From the NCBI RefSeq assembly GCF_900188155.1, contig NZ_FZOG01000003.1:372001-436000 (forward strand): DNA of 64,000 nt, given 5' to 3'. Positions 25,244 to 36,205 of the stretch are shown here, piece by piece. The position numbers were made by a program, and so were the translations under genes. This stretch comes from Pseudomonas segetis. GTDB taxonomy: Bacteria > Pseudomonadota > Gammaproteobacteria > Pseudomonadales > Pseudomonadaceae. The notes under the pieces were generated by a model, which did no database searches, was not told the origin of the DNA, and saw only the letters and a program-made list of their open reading frames with translations. How positions within the stretch are numbered: position 1 is the first letter of the stretch; each line of letters starts with the position of its first letter.

Positions 25244-26164
25244 ATGAGTCGCAAGCTACCGCCTTTGTACGCGTTGCGCGCCTTTGAGTCGGCCGCGCGC
25301 CACTGCTCATTCACCCAGGCCGGTGAAGAACTGGCGATCACGCAAAGCGCGGTCAGCCGCCACGTGCGCACGCTTGAGGAGTATTTCGACTGTCGTCTAT
25401 TCGAGCGTTGTGGGCGCAGTCTCAAGCTCACTGAACCCGGTCGCACCTTGCTCCCTGGCCTGCGTGAAGGATTCGATGCGCTTGAGCGTTCCTGTGCACC
25501 CTTGCAGGCGGATGATGGGGTGTTGCGCCTGAAGGCGCCGTCGACCTTGACCATGCGCTGGTTGCTGGCGCGGCTTTCGCGGTTTCGCATGCTCAGCAGT
25601 GATATCGAAGTGCAACTGACTAGTGCCTGGATGGATGTCGATAAAGTCGACTTCTTGCACGAGCCCTTTGACTGCGCGGTACTGCTGAGCAGCGGAAACT
25701 TTGCCGATGACTGGGAAAGTGAGTTGCTATTCGCCGAATGGTTGATCCCGGTGTGCGCCGTCGATGTCCTGGGCGATGGCGCCTGGGACCTGGCACAACT
25801 GCAAAGCGCCGAGTTGCTCCACCCAACGCCTGATCGCCGTGATTGGCGCCAGTGGCTGCAGGCCATGAATCTGGCTGACCAGGTCCCGTTGCGTGGCGGT
25901 CAAGTGTTCGACACCCTGGAGTTGGGTATGGTCGCGGCCGCGCGCGGTTACGGGGTGTCGATCGGTGATCTGGTCATGGTCGCAGAGGATGTGGCGCAAG
26001 GCCGCCTCGGCTTGCCCTGGCCAGCAGCGGTACCCAGTGGTTCCAGCTATTACCTGGTCTGGCCCAAGGCGCGGCGTAACCAGGAACGTTTCCAGCGCTT
26101 GCGCGACTATCTGGTCAGTGAAGTCGCGGCAATGCAGCTACCACAGGTCGAGTGGATCAAATAA
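25244..26164 (+). CDS. LysR-type regulator, GcvA-like
   Basis: 306-residue LysR regulator. The N-terminal HTH (ALRAFESAARHCSFTQAGEELAITQSAVSRHVRTLEEY, split here between residues 9 and 47) is very close to the GcvA subgroup, and the remainder is the periplasmic-binding-like effector domain. It is divergent from the FAD oxidoreductase, the arrangement usual for a LysR protein regulating its neighbour. The effector is not inferable. It corresponds to PA5293 by position. Confidence 0.93.
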   Translation: MSRKLPPLYALRAFESAARHCSFTQAGEELAITQSAVSRHVRTLEEYFDCRLFERCGRSLKLTEPGRTLLPGLREGFDALERSCAPLQADDGVLRLKAPSTLTMRWLLARLSRFRMLSSDIEVQLTSAWMDVDKVDFLHEPFDCAVLLSSGNFADDWESELLFAEWLIPVCAVDVLGDGAWDLAQLQSAELLHPTPDRRDWRQWLQAMNLADQVPLRGGQVFDTLELGMVAAARGYGVSIGDLVMVAEDVAQGRLGLPWPAAVPSGSSYYLVWPKARRNQERFQRLRDYLVSEVAAMQLPQVEWIK

Positions 26165-26272
26165 TCGGCTGAGTGGCGCTTAAGTTCTGGGGGGCGGGGC
26201 CGATTAAGCCGACAGACTAGTGATGCATCCTTTGCTATGGGTGCTCAGGTGTATTTTTTTGTCGGAGCTTTC

Positions 26273-28249
26273 ATGAACCCCTCTCGTTCCTCTATCACTC
26301 GGCAGCTGGCGTTGGCCTTGGCTATTATCCTGACTGTGTTGATTAGCCTCAGCACTGTGTTCGCCTTGCGCTCTTTGAGTGATGCCAACGTGGCGATCCG
26401 TGAAGAGCACCTGGCCAGCGAGTCGCGTTTGATGGCTGACCAGTTAGCGACCTTCAACGCTAGTTTGCTTGAGAGCACGCAGCGCCTCGCGGGCCTGTTC
26501 GAGAAGCGCTACAGCTCGGGGCTGGTGGTTAAACCCGATGAGCGAATAGACGTGGTCGGGGTGCAGACGCCTGCGTTGTATGCCGACGGCAACTTGCTGA
26601 ACAATGCCTTTGAGCGCGTTGATGAGTTCAAGAACCTGACCGCCGGGGTGGCCACCGTATTTGTCCGCGACGGTTCCGAGTTTGTTCGGGTTACCACCTC
26701 GTTAACCAAGCAGGACGGTAGTCGTGCCATCGGCACAGCGCTGGATCACAATCATCCAGCCTACCAGCGCCTGCTCCAGAACGAGAGTTATGTGGGCCGT
26801 GCATTGCTGTTCGACCGCGCCTACATGACCCAGTACACACCGGTCACCGATAGCCAGGGGCAAGTGATTGCGGTGTTGTTTGTCGGCTTTGACTATACCG
26901 ATACGCAAAACGATCAGTTTGCTGCGCTGAAGAACTTCCGCATTGGCAAGGCCGGTTCACTGGCAATCTTCGATTCCAGCGGCAAATGGTTGGTTGCTCC
27001 TTTCGCTGCGCAGAAGGCCGATTCAGCCCCGGCGAAACTGATAGAGCACTCCAGCAACCCAAGCCAGGGCATGGTTTGGAGTGATGGCCAGCAAGAATTC
27101 TACAGCGTTAGCGCACCTTTCAGCGCTGGCGGTTGGCAAGTGGTGGCGAGCATGCCCATGGCTGAAATCCAGGCCGTGACCTGGTCGCTCGGTTGGCAAC
27201 TGGCGATTGGTAGCCTGCTGGCGCTGGTCTTGGCCGTTGGTGCGGTGATCTGGTTGCTGCGCCGTAAATTGCGACCGCTTGGCCAGTTGGTCAAGCAAGC
27301 TCACGCGCTGGGAGCTGGTGACTTGAGTGCACGTTCAACCATTAGTGGCAATGATGAAATCAGTGACCTTGCCACCAGTTTCAACCAAATGGGTGAAGCG
27401 CTGGCGAGCATGGTTTCGCGTATTCGCAGCTCGGCCCAGGCCGTTAGCAGCCGCGCCCAAGCATTGTCGGGACTTTCCAGCGGCGCCTATGAAGGGATAG
27501 AACAACAGTCGGGCGAGATCACCAGTATGGCCGGTGCGGTCGAGGAGTTCAGTGCAACATCCCTGAATATCGCCGACAATATGCGCCAGACCGAACGCCT
27601 GGCCAGTGATAACGCACAGCAGACCAACATCGGCCGCAGCTCGATGGACGAGGCGTCAAAGGCGCTGGAACAAATAGCGCATTCATTGGATGCTACATCG
27701 GCGGTTATCAATACTTTGGGCCTGCGTTCGCAGGAGATCGGCGGTATTGTCAGCGTGATCACTTCGATTGCCGAGCAAACCAATTTGCTGGCTCTCAACG
27801 CAGCGATTGAAGCAGCGCGCGCAGGGGAGCAAGGTCGTGGTTTCGCCGTGGTTGCTGATGAAGTCCGTAGTTTGGCAGGCCGTACCCGTGATGCGACAAC
27901 AGAAATTTCCAGCATGATCGGCAGTATCCAGACTGAAACAGCCACTGCCATCAGCACCATGCAGCAAGGCCAGTCGTTGATGAACGAAGGCTTGCAGCTC
28001 AATTCTCGGGTTGTGGAGGCACTGGCGCAAATTGCCGAGCAGACCAGCATGGCCGGAGAGCAGTTTGCCTCTATTACCACAGCCACTTCAGAGCAAAGTA
28101 GCACCGCTACGGCCTTGAGCAGTAATCTGCAAAGTATCGCCCTGGCCAATAACGAGCAGCACCAGGTGATCTCCAACCTGGCCGAAACGGCCCGCGAGCT
28201 TGATGGCCTGGCGGGTGAGCTGCGCAATGAGGTCGGGCGTTTTCAGTAG
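26273..28249 (+). CDS. Methyl-accepting chemotaxis protein with Cache sensor domain
   Basis: 658-residue membrane chemoreceptor. TM1 is near residues 10-32, a periplasmic double-Cache (Cache3-Cache2-like) sensor spans about 35-305, and TM2 is about 307-332. A HAMP domain follows and the MA signalling domain contains the highly conserved hairpin tip around [28 protein letters not shown]. The ATG at 26273 is preceded by GGAG. No cognate che genes are adjacent. It converges on comM. The ligand is unknown; Cache3-Cache2 receptors in Pseudomonas bind small organic acids or phosphate. Confidence 0.93.
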   Translation: MNPSRSSITRQLALALAIILTVLISLSTVFALRSLSDANVAIREEHLASESRLMADQLATFNASLLESTQRLAGLFEKRYSSGLVVKPDERIDVVGVQTPALYADGNLLNNAFERVDEFKNLTAGVATVFVRDGSEFVRVTTSLTKQDGSRAIGTALDHNHPAYQRLLQNESYVGRALLFDRAYMTQYTPVTDSQGQVIAVLFVGFDYTDTQNDQFAALKNFRIGKAGSLAIFDSSGKWLVAPFAAQKADSAPAKLIEHSSNPSQGMVWSDGQQEFYSVSAPFSAGGWQVVASMPMAEIQAVTWSLGWQLAIGSLLALVLAVGAVIWLLRRKLRPLGQLVKQAHALGAGDLSARSTISGNDEISDLATSFNQMGEALASMVSRIRSSAQAVSSRAQALSGLSSGAYEGIEQQSGEITSMAGAVEEFSATSLNIADNMRQTERLASDNAQQTNIGRSSMDEASKALEQIAHSLDATSAVINTLGLRSQEIGGIVSVITSIAEQTNLLALNAAIEAARAGEQGRGFAVVADEVRSLAGRTRDATTEISSMIGSIQTETATAISTMQQGQSLMNEGLQLNSRVVEALAQIAEQTSMAGEQFASITTATSEQSSTATALSSNLQSIALANNEQHQVISNLAETARELDGLAGELRNEVGRFQ

Positions 28250-28279
28250 CGCCAGGCCGATATGGCTACTGCGTTAGGT

Positions 28280-29770
28280 CTAGGCATGACCGCGATACTG
28301 CATGGCTTCGGCCAGGTGTTGGCGGTTTATGTCTGCGACGCCCTCAAGATCGGCCAGGGTTCTTGCGACCTTGAGCACGCGGTGAGCGGCGCGTAGGGAT
28401 AAGGCCAGTCGCTCGCAGGCGGTTTCCAGCCATAGCTGGTCCGCCGCCTGCAGCGGGCAGTGCTGGCGCAGCCCTGGCAGGTCCAGAAATGCATTGGCGC
28501 AGCCCTGGCGCTGCATTTGCCGTTTACGGGTGCTGGCAACATGGGCGGCGCTGGTGGCGGTTTCACTGGTGGTGCTTTCAGGTACAAGCAGGGCTGTTGC
28601 CTCGCGGGCCACAGTGACGTGTAAATCAATGCGGTCGAGCAGCGGGCCGGAGAGTTTGGCCCGGTAGCGTTGAATCTGCTCGCTACTGCAACGGCAGCGC
28701 CCGCTGGGGTCGCCAAGAAACCCACAGGGGCAAGGGTTCATGGCCGCAACCAGTTGGAATCGGGCCGGGAAGCGCACCTTGTCGCGAGCGCGGGCGATCA
28801 CGATATGACCGCTTTCCAGCGGTTCGCGCAATACCTCAAGGACCTTGCGATCAAACTCAGGCAGTTCGTCGAGAAACAGCACGCCATGGTGAGCAAGGGT
28901 TATTTCGCCGGGTTGTGGCCGGCTGCCGCCGCCGACCAATGCCGGACCGGATGCGCTGTGGTGAGGATTGCGAAAAGGTCGTTGTGGCCAGGCGGTCATT
29001 GGCCTGTGGCTGGCGACTGAATGAATGGCTGCCACTTCCAGCGCTTCTTGCTCGTCAAGGGGTGGCAGCAAACCGGGCAGGCGGCTGGCGAGCAGGGTTT
29101 TGCCAGTGCCAGGCGGGCCACTAAAGAGCAGGTTGTGGGAGCCGGCAGCAGCCACCAGTAATGCACGCTTTGCCGTCAACTGGCCCTGAACTTCGGATAA
29201 GTCCGGGTAGGGTTGGGGCTGGCGCAGCAGGCCTTGTGATTGGTATGGCGCAATCAGCTCCAGGCCATTGAAATGTGCAGCCAGCTGCAATAAGTGCTCG
29301 GCTGCAATTATGTTCAGGCCGGAAGCGAGGCTGGCCTCTTCCGCGTTGGCACTGGGCACCACGAGAGTGCGTCCGCTGGCCCGAGCAGCCAGGGCGGCCG
29401 GCAATACTCCCTGGACCGGACGAACTTCTCCGGATAACGCCAGTTCACCCAGGCATTCGATATCTTCAAGTGCGCTTGCCGGTATTTGCCCGCTTGCGGC
29501 GAGAATCCCCAAGGCGATTGCCAGGTCGAAACGACCACCATCCTTAGGTAAATCGGCCGGGGCCAGATTGAGCGTGATTCGCCGTGGTGGGAACTCAAAT
29601 GCAGAGTTGAGGATGGCGCTGCGTACTCGGTCCTTGCTTTCTTTTACCGCTGTTTCGGGTAAACCGACCAATGCCAGTGATGGCAAACCATTGGCAAGGT
29701 GCGCCTCGACGGTGACAGTTGGCGCATCAACACCCACCTGGGCACGGCTGTGGACTATGGCCAGTGACAT
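28280..29770 (-). CDS. comM: Magnesium-chelatase-like AAA+ helicase ComM (YifB)
   Basis: 496-residue ComM/YifB protein, a hexameric helicase promoting branch migration during natural transformation. An N-terminal Lon-like domain (VDAPTVTVEAHLANGLPSLALVGL) is followed by a Mg-chelatase AAA+ core with Walker A GPPGTGKTLLA and Walker B GVLFLDELPEF, the zinc-like region NPCPCGFLGDPSGRCRCS, and the C-terminal helical domain. Length matches the family. It is separated from the upstream autotransporter by 161 bp including a terminator, and converges on the chemoreceptor gene. P. aeruginosa has the homologous gene at this location. Confidence 0.96.
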   Translation of the reverse strand: MSLAIVHSRAQVGVDAPTVTVEAHLANGLPSLALVGLPETAVKESKDRVRSAILNSAFEFPPRRITLNLAPADLPKDGGRFDLAIALGILAASGQIPASALEDIECLGELALSGEVRPVQGVLPAALAARASGRTLVVPSANAEEASLASGLNIIAAEHLLQLAAHFNGLELIAPYQSQGLLRQPQPYPDLSEVQGQLTAKRALLVAAAGSHNLLFSGPPGTGKTLLASRLPGLLPPLDEQEALEVAAIHSVASHRPMTAWPQRPFRNPHHSASGPALVGGGSRPQPGEITLAHHGVLFLDELPEFDRKVLEVLREPLESGHIVIARARDKVRFPARFQLVAAMNPCPCGFLGDPSGRCRCSSEQIQRYRAKLSGPLLDRIDLHVTVAREATALLVPESTTSETATSAAHVASTRKRQMQRQGCANAFLDLPGLRQHCPLQAADQLWLETACERLALSLRAAHRVLKVARTLADLEGVADINRQHLAEAMQYRGHA

Positions 29771-29884
29771 CGTTCGCTCCTTGAAGTCTGGGCTATCGCT
29801 TCCTGCGATATTTCGAGCGTAGCAGGTTGCGCTGGAGTGGTGCGCAACCGGTTAGTTCAGTTATGCAGCGGTGTTGAGCAATAA

Positions 29885-29912
29885 AAAAACGGAGCTTGAG
29901 GGCTCCGTTTTT
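29885..29912 (-). terminator. Terminator of the autotransporter gene
   Basis: An 11-bp stem (29885-29895 with 29902-29912) with A and T tracts. On the minus strand it starts 19 nt after the autotransporter stop and ends in seven Ts, a canonical intrinsic terminator. Confidence 0.9.
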
Positions 29913-29931
29913 CGTTATCGGTGACTAAGGG

Positions 29932-32900
29932 TCAAAATCTCAGGCGCATGCCGACGGTGCCGTTGACGGCCGTGCTGTCGCCGAAATTATTCACGGATGA
30001 GTCGACAGACACCTCGCCGTAGAGCGAGAGCTTGTCTTCATTCCAGTTGTAGCTTCCGCCCACGCCGAGGCCAGTCCAGAGCCGCTCTGGACGATTTTTA
30101 AGCTTTACGTCGGCAACATCAACCTGGGTGCCATCGAGGAGCTCGTAGTACAGGTTGCTGATTGCGTAGACATGGCTACGGCGGATCTTGTTGGTATCGT
30201 CCAGCCAACGGCTGTCATGATCCAGCGAAACACCCAGGCGTGAGCGCAGGCTGTCGGCAGAGTCCAATGAGGTGTGGGTGTTGAACTCATCGGTAAAGCT
30301 GTCGAAATCAACTTTGGAGTAGATCAACTGTGCCTGGGGCGTCAGGCTCAGGGTTTCGTTGAGCTTAAGTTGCTTGCCGCTCTCGACCGAGAAGGCGTAG
30401 CCGAAACCATCATTGTCCGAGGCTAACTGACGATCTGTTTCGTCAGAGTCGATATCGGTTTTGTACCAGTTTGCCGAGGCTTGCGAGTCAATATAGAAAC
30501 CATTTTCCTGCAGCCAGGTTAGCGTCAGGCCTACGCCATAACCACGGCTGTCGATATTGCCATCCCCGAAAAACGATTCAACCTGGGACGACGAGGTGCC
30601 GTAGTGCGCAGTTAGCCCGCCAATCAGCTTGTTGCCTTGTTGGTCTTCATTCAGCAAGGCGTCGAGGCCAGCCTGCATTTTCCAGCGATTGGTTGTTGAG
30701 TCGGCATCGATCGTTCCGGCATTGGGCCTGTTACGCTGGTAGCTGCCCTCCACACGGGCCCAGCCTGCGCCGTTTTCGATGTAGGTCTGCTCGCCGTCAA
30801 TACTGGTGGTTGTACGGCTTTGAGCTGTGCCGTCGGCGGCATGCCAGTAGCGATTGCCGACACGCTGTTGCATGGTCGGCAGGCTGTTCATGTCGAGCAA
30901 CGCTTGGCCATATTGTTGATAGAGTGCAGCGCTAGGGCTATAGCGCGGCTCGCTCGGCGTCATTGGCACCAGCGGATCGACAGGAGTATCGGGGGAGGCG
31001 GTAATGGCCGAGGTCAGGGACCAGTCGCCAGTTTCTGTCTTGTGCAGCGTGTAGGCATAGGCGCCGGCGACAACGGCTTGTTGGTTGTCCTTGGTAATGT
31101 AGTCGCCATTGAGTGCGAAGACCCCGTTTGAGTTTCCGGCGACCTGCACCACTTCGATGCCATTGCCGGTCTGGGCGCCGCTGCCACCGAGGTTGTTGAC
31201 GCTAAGCCTGGTGCTGCCGGTTGAGTCGCCCTGAATCACCAGCTTGTCTGTTGGCGAGTTATCGCCGCCGAGTACAGTGTCGATTTTCAGGCTGGCGTCT
31301 TGCCCGTGGTAATTGCCGGAGGCGTCGCCTGGATTGGTTGCGATGACAAAACGATCACCTGCGCTGTTGTTTTGCAGGTCGATGGTGCCACTATTGTTCA
31401 CGTCGCCGCTGACGGTAAAGCTCGACTGGCGGGCGCGCAGGGTTGCACCCTGATTGATGATCAGCCCGCGCTCTGTTGCATTGTCGCTGCTGCCAACGCT
31501 GAGACCTGGAGAGTCGAAGTTGATGCGGGCACCTGCATCGAGAACCACTGCTTCCCAGTTCTGCAGGCTATCCGCAGCGATATTTCGCTCGCCACCGGCA
31601 AAGCTCAGGCTGTCGTTCACCCCTTCGCCACCATCGAAAAGACTGACTTCTGTGATGTCTGCGCCATCTTCGATGGTTGTGCGGTCGTCGCCCTTGCCCA
31701 TGATGACGCTGCCGTTGGTCACGCTGCCGGCCAACAGGTTCAGTTGGTCGTCGCCGGCATTGGTGAGTATGTCTCCAGTGATAGTGCCCGCGCTGGTGAT
31801 AGTGCTGTTGCCACTGCCGTCGAGAATGGCGATTCCCGAGGCGGCGCTAACCTTGGCCGTTGCACCAAGCTCAAGGCTACCGTTGGCTTGGGTGCTGGTT
31901 CTGATGCCTGCGCCCTGGCCGCTGCCGCCAATCAATGTGCCGGCCGCCTTGATTGCATAGCGTTGCTCTGGCGATACGGCCTCGGCCACCAGCGCCGAAG
32001 CATTTTCGCCGCTGGCCTGAGCGCTCGCCGTTGCGCTCTGGTTAATGTTCACATCGCCGCTAATCGAGTATCCATAGAGGCCATGGCTGCCATTTCCCGT
32101 GGTGCTGACCGTGCCACCACTTTGGTTGATGGTGCTGTTACCTGAGCCGGTGGCTTCAGCCAGGATCCCGTGACTAAGCTGCTGCCGTTCACCGGTGCCG
32201 CTGGTGGTGACACTGCCGCCAGACTGGTTGATGGTGACATTGCCTTTGCTCAACGGATCGCTCTGCGCCAGCAAGCCGACGGCGCTATTACCTCTGGTGG
32301 TGACGCTGCCGCCGCTGAAGTTGATGATGCTGTCATTGTCGATCCTGCTGGCAGCGTTGTTATCCGCCTGAACAGCGATGCCTTCGGCTTCTTCGGCAAA
32401 GGTGAGGATACTGCCGCCACTCATGTCGACTTGAGCGACGCCCGGGCCGCCGCGGACCAGCGCGAAAGCGCCCTCGGAGTCATAGCCGCTGTTGGCGGTG
32501 CCGGTGGTAATAGTGCCTGCGCCAATCAGGATGCGTGAATCACCGTTGCTGTTCTGTACGCGCAAGGCGTCTGAGGCATCGCCCAGCGTGGCCAGGCTGG
32601 CGCCGGGCGTATTGAACACAATTGTCGAGTCCTTGGCGTTGCGGGTATTGCCACCTGCGCTGTCGATGATCACATTGGCACCTTCGGCGACGTATATACC
32701 TTCGCTGTTGTCGCCGCTGACCTGGATATCGACCTGCTCACCGGTGACCACCACGGCGTTATCCTCGCCGGTGGCAATAATGCCAAAGGATTCGGAGCGG
32801 CTTTTGAGGTTGGTCAGCTCGATTTGTGAGCCTGGTGTGCCGTTGGCTTCAATCGCGCGGCTGACCACATCAAGCTGGGTGTCGCCTTGAACCCTGATGC

Positions 32901-33513
32901 TTGCGCCGTTGCTTGCGCGTAAACCCTGCCCGAGTCTTACCGCAGCCTTATTGCTGGTTCCTGCGCGCCCGCGCGAGACGGCATCGAGGTTGCCTTTAAG
33001 CAAAATGTTGCCTCGGTTGGCGTCAATCGCGATGGCATTCGCCTGGGTGGTGATCAGGCGGGTATCGCCGCCGACGACAATCGAGCCGCCCAGGGTCGAG
33101 CGTAGAAGTTGACCGGTTTCGGTGCCTTCTGCGCCGTTCAGGATGCCGGTAAGGCTGCCTTCGATATTCAAGGCAGCATCGCGGGCAAATACCACGGCGC
33201 GATTACCATCAGGCGTACTTGGCAAAACCTCGGCGCTGACCTCTGGAGCGGTCAGCGTCAGCGAGCTTTTGGCGCTGCTGCGGATTGGTACATTGATGGT
33301 ATCGGAGCTAAAGCTTGTTCCGGCGCTGGTGCAGGTCGAGCCTTCGGTGGCGCCTATTCCTGGCCGGTTGACACAGGCTGCATAGGCGCTGCTGGAGCCG
33401 CCAAGGACCAAGACCAGCAGGGCGCTGAATGAGACGCTCTGGAGAGCATTGCCTTGGCGTCCTGCCCTTAGGTTAAAGGTCAGGGGGGCGTTGTCTTTTG
33501 TAGTCCGCTTCAT
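29932..33513 (-). CDS. Type V autotransporter with beta-helix passenger
   Basis: 1193-residue autotransporter. The N-terminus is an extended signal peptide (MKRTTKDNAPL to SSAYA, about 46 residues). The passenger of about 850 residues is rich in Gly, Ser, Asn and Thr with beta-helix repeats: INQSGGSVTTSG, INQSGGTVSTTG and similar units recur about every 30-40 residues. A Pro-rich linker (TPVDPLVPMTPSEP) leads to a C-terminal barrel of roughly 270 residues, ending in the Phe required for outer-membrane assembly (MRLRF). The only cysteines are two near the passenger start, which is unusual for secreted autotransporters and may form a disulfide. No catalytic triad was recognised, so a role in adhesion or aggregation is likely but unproven. 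It lies between comM and ubiK, where P. aeruginosa has no such gene, suggesting acquisition or loss. Confidence 0.9.
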   Translation of the reverse strand: MKRTTKDNAPLTFNLRAGRQGNALQSVSFSALLVLVLGGSSSAYAACVNRPGIGATEGSTCTSAGTSFSSDTINVPIRSSAKSSLTLTAPEVSAEVLPSTPDGNRAVVFARDAALNIEGSLTGILNGAEGTETGQLLRSTLGGSIVVGGDTRLITTQANAIAIDANRGNILLKGNLDAVSRGRAGTSNKAAVRLGQGLRASNGASIRVQGDTQLDVVSRAIEANGTPGSQIELTNLKSRSESFGIIATGEDNAVVVTGEQVDIQVSGDNSEGIYVAEGANVIIDSAGGNTRNAKDSTIVFNTPGASLATLGDASDALRVQNSNGDSRILIGAGTITTGTANSGYDSEGAFALVRGGPGVAQVDMSGGSILTFAEEAEGIAVQADNNAASRIDNDSIINFSGGSVTTRGNSAVGLLAQSDPLSKGNVTINQSGGSVTTSGTGERQQLSHGILAEATGSGNSTINQSGGTVSTTGNGSHGLYGYSISGDVNINQSATASAQASGENASALVAEAVSPEQRYAIKAAGTLIGGSGQGAGIRTSTQANGSLELGATAKVSAASGIAILDGSGNSTITSAGTITGDILTNAGDDQLNLLAGSVTNGSVIMGKGDDRTTIEDGADITEVSLFDGGEGVNDSLSFAGGERNIAADSLQNWEAVVLDAGARINFDSPGLSVGSSDNATERGLIINQGATLRARQSSFTVSGDVNNSGTIDLQNNSAGDRFVIATNPGDASGNYHGQDASLKIDTVLGGDNSPTDKLVIQGDSTGSTRLSVNNLGGSGAQTGNGIEVVQVAGNSNGVFALNGDYITKDNQQAVVAGAYAYTLHKTETGDWSLTSAITASPDTPVDPLVPMTPSEPRYSPSAALYQQYGQALLDMNSLPTMQQRVGNRYWHAADGTAQSRTTTSIDGEQTYIENGAGWARVEGSYQRNRPNAGTIDADSTTNRWKMQAGLDALLNEDQQGNKLIGGLTAHYGTSSSQVESFFGDGNIDSRGYGVGLTLTWLQENGFYIDSQASANWYKTDIDSDETDRQLASDNDGFGYAFSVESGKQLKLNETLSLTPQAQLIYSKVDFDSFTDEFNTHTSLDSADSLRSRLGVSLDHDSRWLDDTNKIRRSHVYAISNLYYELLDGTQVDVADVKLKNRPERLWTGLGVGGSYNWNEDKLSLYGEVSVDSSVNNFGDSTAVNGTVGMRLRF

Positions 33514-33762
33514 AATCGACTTCCTCTGTCGTTATCTTCGAGGCGCATCGGGGCCGCACAGATCCATCTGCTATCAAGGCCTGATGTTGAAAGTTGATTT
33601 TATTCAGGGGCGTAGCGAGCAGGGGCTGTTCGCAAGAATTGTTAAGATTTTCAGCGCCGTGCACTCGCAGTCGGCACCTTCAGTTAAAAGTGGCGAGGGG
33701 CGCCGAATTTTGGACAGGAGCACGCACAGAGGCCTTGCGGCCAAGGGAAGCGTCTAGAGGGG

Positions 33763-34029
33763 TTACTGCTTGGTGGCGGGCTGGGACTCTTTGGCTTCTA
33801 GCTCAAGGACCTTGGCTTCGAGTGCCTCTAAACGTGCACGGGTGCGGGCCAGGACTACCATCTGGCTGTCGAACTCTTCGCGGCTGACCAAATCCAGTTT
33901 GCTGAATCCGCTTTGCATCAGTGCTTTGAATTGCGCCTCGAACTCAGCGCGTGGCAACGGCGTATCGCCATTGAACAGGCGCGAGGCGCCGGCGGTGAGG
34001 GCGTCGAGGAGGATTTTGGGTGGCAACAT
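33763..34029 (-). CDS. ubiK: Ubiquinone biosynthesis accessory factor UbiK (YqiC/BMFP family)
   Basis: 88-residue protein whose C-terminal half (LDLVSREEFDSQMVVLARTRARLEALEAKVLELEAKE) is the trimeric coiled coil of the BMFP/YqiC family. UbiK binds UbiJ and supports ubiquinone synthesis. The start at 34029 (MLPPK) is preferred; ATG at 34038 (three codons earlier) is possible, and the N-terminal region is predicted to be amphipathic for membrane contact. It is divergent from glnK, with 407 bp between the start codons. Confidence 0.9.
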   Translation of the reverse strand: MLPPKILLDALTAGASRLFNGDTPLPRAEFEAQFKALMQSGFSKLDLVSREEFDSQMVVLARTRARLEALEAKVLELEAKESQPATKQ

Positions 34030-34775
<746 letters not shown>

Positions 34776-34813
34776 GCCCCAAAAAAACCGAACCCCGCCC
34801 CAGGAGTTAAACC

Positions 34814-36130
34814 ATGACTCTGCGAAAAATCGCAGGGCTAGGAGCCCTTTTGTCCCTCGTTTTGCCTAGCGTTGCGATGGCCGACGAGGTTGTACTGAAC
34901 AGTGGCGATACCGCGTGGATGATTGTTGCCACCGCGCTCGTACTGTTTATGACCATTCCTGGCCTGGCACTGTTTTATGGCGGCATGGTGCGTTCCAAGA
35001 ACGTGCTGTCCGTGATGATGCAGTGCTTTGCCGTCACCTGTTTAGTCAGTCTGCTGTGGGTCATCTATGGCTACAGCATGGCGTTTGACACCACAGGCAT
35101 GGAAGAAGGTGTTGTTAACTTCAATTCCTTTGTGGGCGGCTTGTCCAGGGCATTTCTCAGCGGTTTGCAGGCTGACAGCCTGGTCGCAGCGGTTCCTGAA
35201 AGCGTGTTCATCACCTTTCAGATGACCTTTGCCATTATCACCCCCGCACTCATCGTCGGTGCTTTTGCCGAGCGCATGAAGTTTTCCTCGATGCTGGTCT
35301 TCATCACTGCCTGGTTCACCTTGGTCTATGCGCCCATGGCGCACATGGTCTGGGGCGGCGTGGGCGGCTTGCTGTGGGATTGGGGCGTGCTCGATTTCGC
35401 GGGCGGTACTGTCGTGCACATCAACGCTGGTGTAGCTGGCTTGGTGGCGTGCCTGGTACTGGGCAAGCGCAAGGGTTATCCGACCACGCCAATGGCTCCG
35501 CACAATCTGGGTTACACCCTGATTGGCGCGGCCATGCTCTGGGTCGGCTGGTTCGGTTTTAACGCAGGCTCGGCGCTTGCAGCAAACGGCACTGCGGGCA
35601 TGGCCATGCTGGTTACGCAAATCGCCACGGCTGCCGCTGCACTGGGCTGGATGTTTGCCGAGTGGATCACACACGGCAAACCAAGCGCACTGGGGATTGC
35701 CTCGGGTGTGGTGGCTGGCCTGGTTGCAATCACCCCGGCGGCTGGCACCGCAGGCCCAATGGGCGGGCTGGTTATTGGCCTGGCGGCGGGCGTGATCTGT
35801 TTCTTCTGCGCTACGAGCCTGAAACGCAAGCTCGGCTACGACGACTCGCTGGACGCCTTTGGCGTGCATGGTATCGGCGGGATTGTCGGTGCATTGCTCA
35901 CTGGGGTGTTTGCAGCACCTGCACTGGGCGGTTTTGGTGAAGTTGAAAATATCGCTGCACAACTCTGGATCCAGTTTGAAGGCGTGATTTTCACCCTGGT
36001 CTACACCGCGGTTGTGACCTTCGTGATCCTCAAGGTAATCGACCTGGTAATGGGGCTGCGGGTCAGCGATGAGGAAGAGACTGTTGGTCTCGATCTCGCC
36101 CTGCACAACGAGCGTGGCTACAACCTGTAA
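34814..36130 (+). CDS. amtB: Ammonium transporter AmtB
   Basis: 438-residue ammonium channel of the inner membrane. A cleavable signal (MTLRKIAGLGALLS to AMA, about 22 residues) precedes 11 membrane spans. The pore residues are intact: the aspartate in DFAGGTVVHINAG, the two pore histidines (VVH and FGVHGIGG), the phenylalanine gates (FQMTFA and GWFGFNAG) and the serine/tryptophan vestibule (HMVWGGVGG). The cytoplasmic tail ends VSDEEETVGLDLALHNERGYNL, the type that GlnK regulates. It lies in the glnK operon and is followed after 75 bp by a second, different ammonium transporter. Confidence 0.96.
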   Translation: MTLRKIAGLGALLSLVLPSVAMADEVVLNSGDTAWMIVATALVLFMTIPGLALFYGGMVRSKNVLSVMMQCFAVTCLVSLLWVIYGYSMAFDTTGMEEGVVNFNSFVGGLSRAFLSGLQADSLVAAVPESVFITFQMTFAIITPALIVGAFAERMKFSSMLVFITAWFTLVYAPMAHMVWGGVGGLLWDWGVLDFAGGTVVHINAGVAGLVACLVLGKRKGYPTTPMAPHNLGYTLIGAAMLWVGWFGFNAGSALAANGTAGMAMLVTQIATAAAALGWMFAEWITHGKPSALGIASGVVAGLVAITPAAGTAGPMGGLVIGLAAGVICFFCATSLKRKLGYDDSLDAFGVHGIGGIVGALLTGVFAAPALGGFGEVENIAAQLWIQFEGVIFTLVYTAVVTFVILKVIDLVMGLRVSDEEETVGLDLALHNERGYNL

Positions 36131-36141
36131 GCACACAGAGT

Positions 36142-36158
36142 GCGCCCTTCACGGGCGC
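36142..36158 (+). terminator. Small hairpin between the two ammonium transporter genes
   Basis: A 6-bp G+C-rich stem (36142-36147 with 36153-36158) with a 5-nt loop occurs 12 nt after amtB. It has no T tract, so it is more likely a modest attenuator or mRNA-processing element than a full stop. Relative expression of the two transporters may depend on it. Confidence 0.35.
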
Positions 36159-36205
36159 CCTAACCGAATAGCGCTATTGATAAGGCGCACGGCACGAGGT
36201 GACAT

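Noticed and set aside
35042..36136. A 364-residue open frame antisense to amtB
   Set aside because: It overlaps AmtB completely, has no signal for translation and no recognisable domain. High-GC third codon positions explain such frames.
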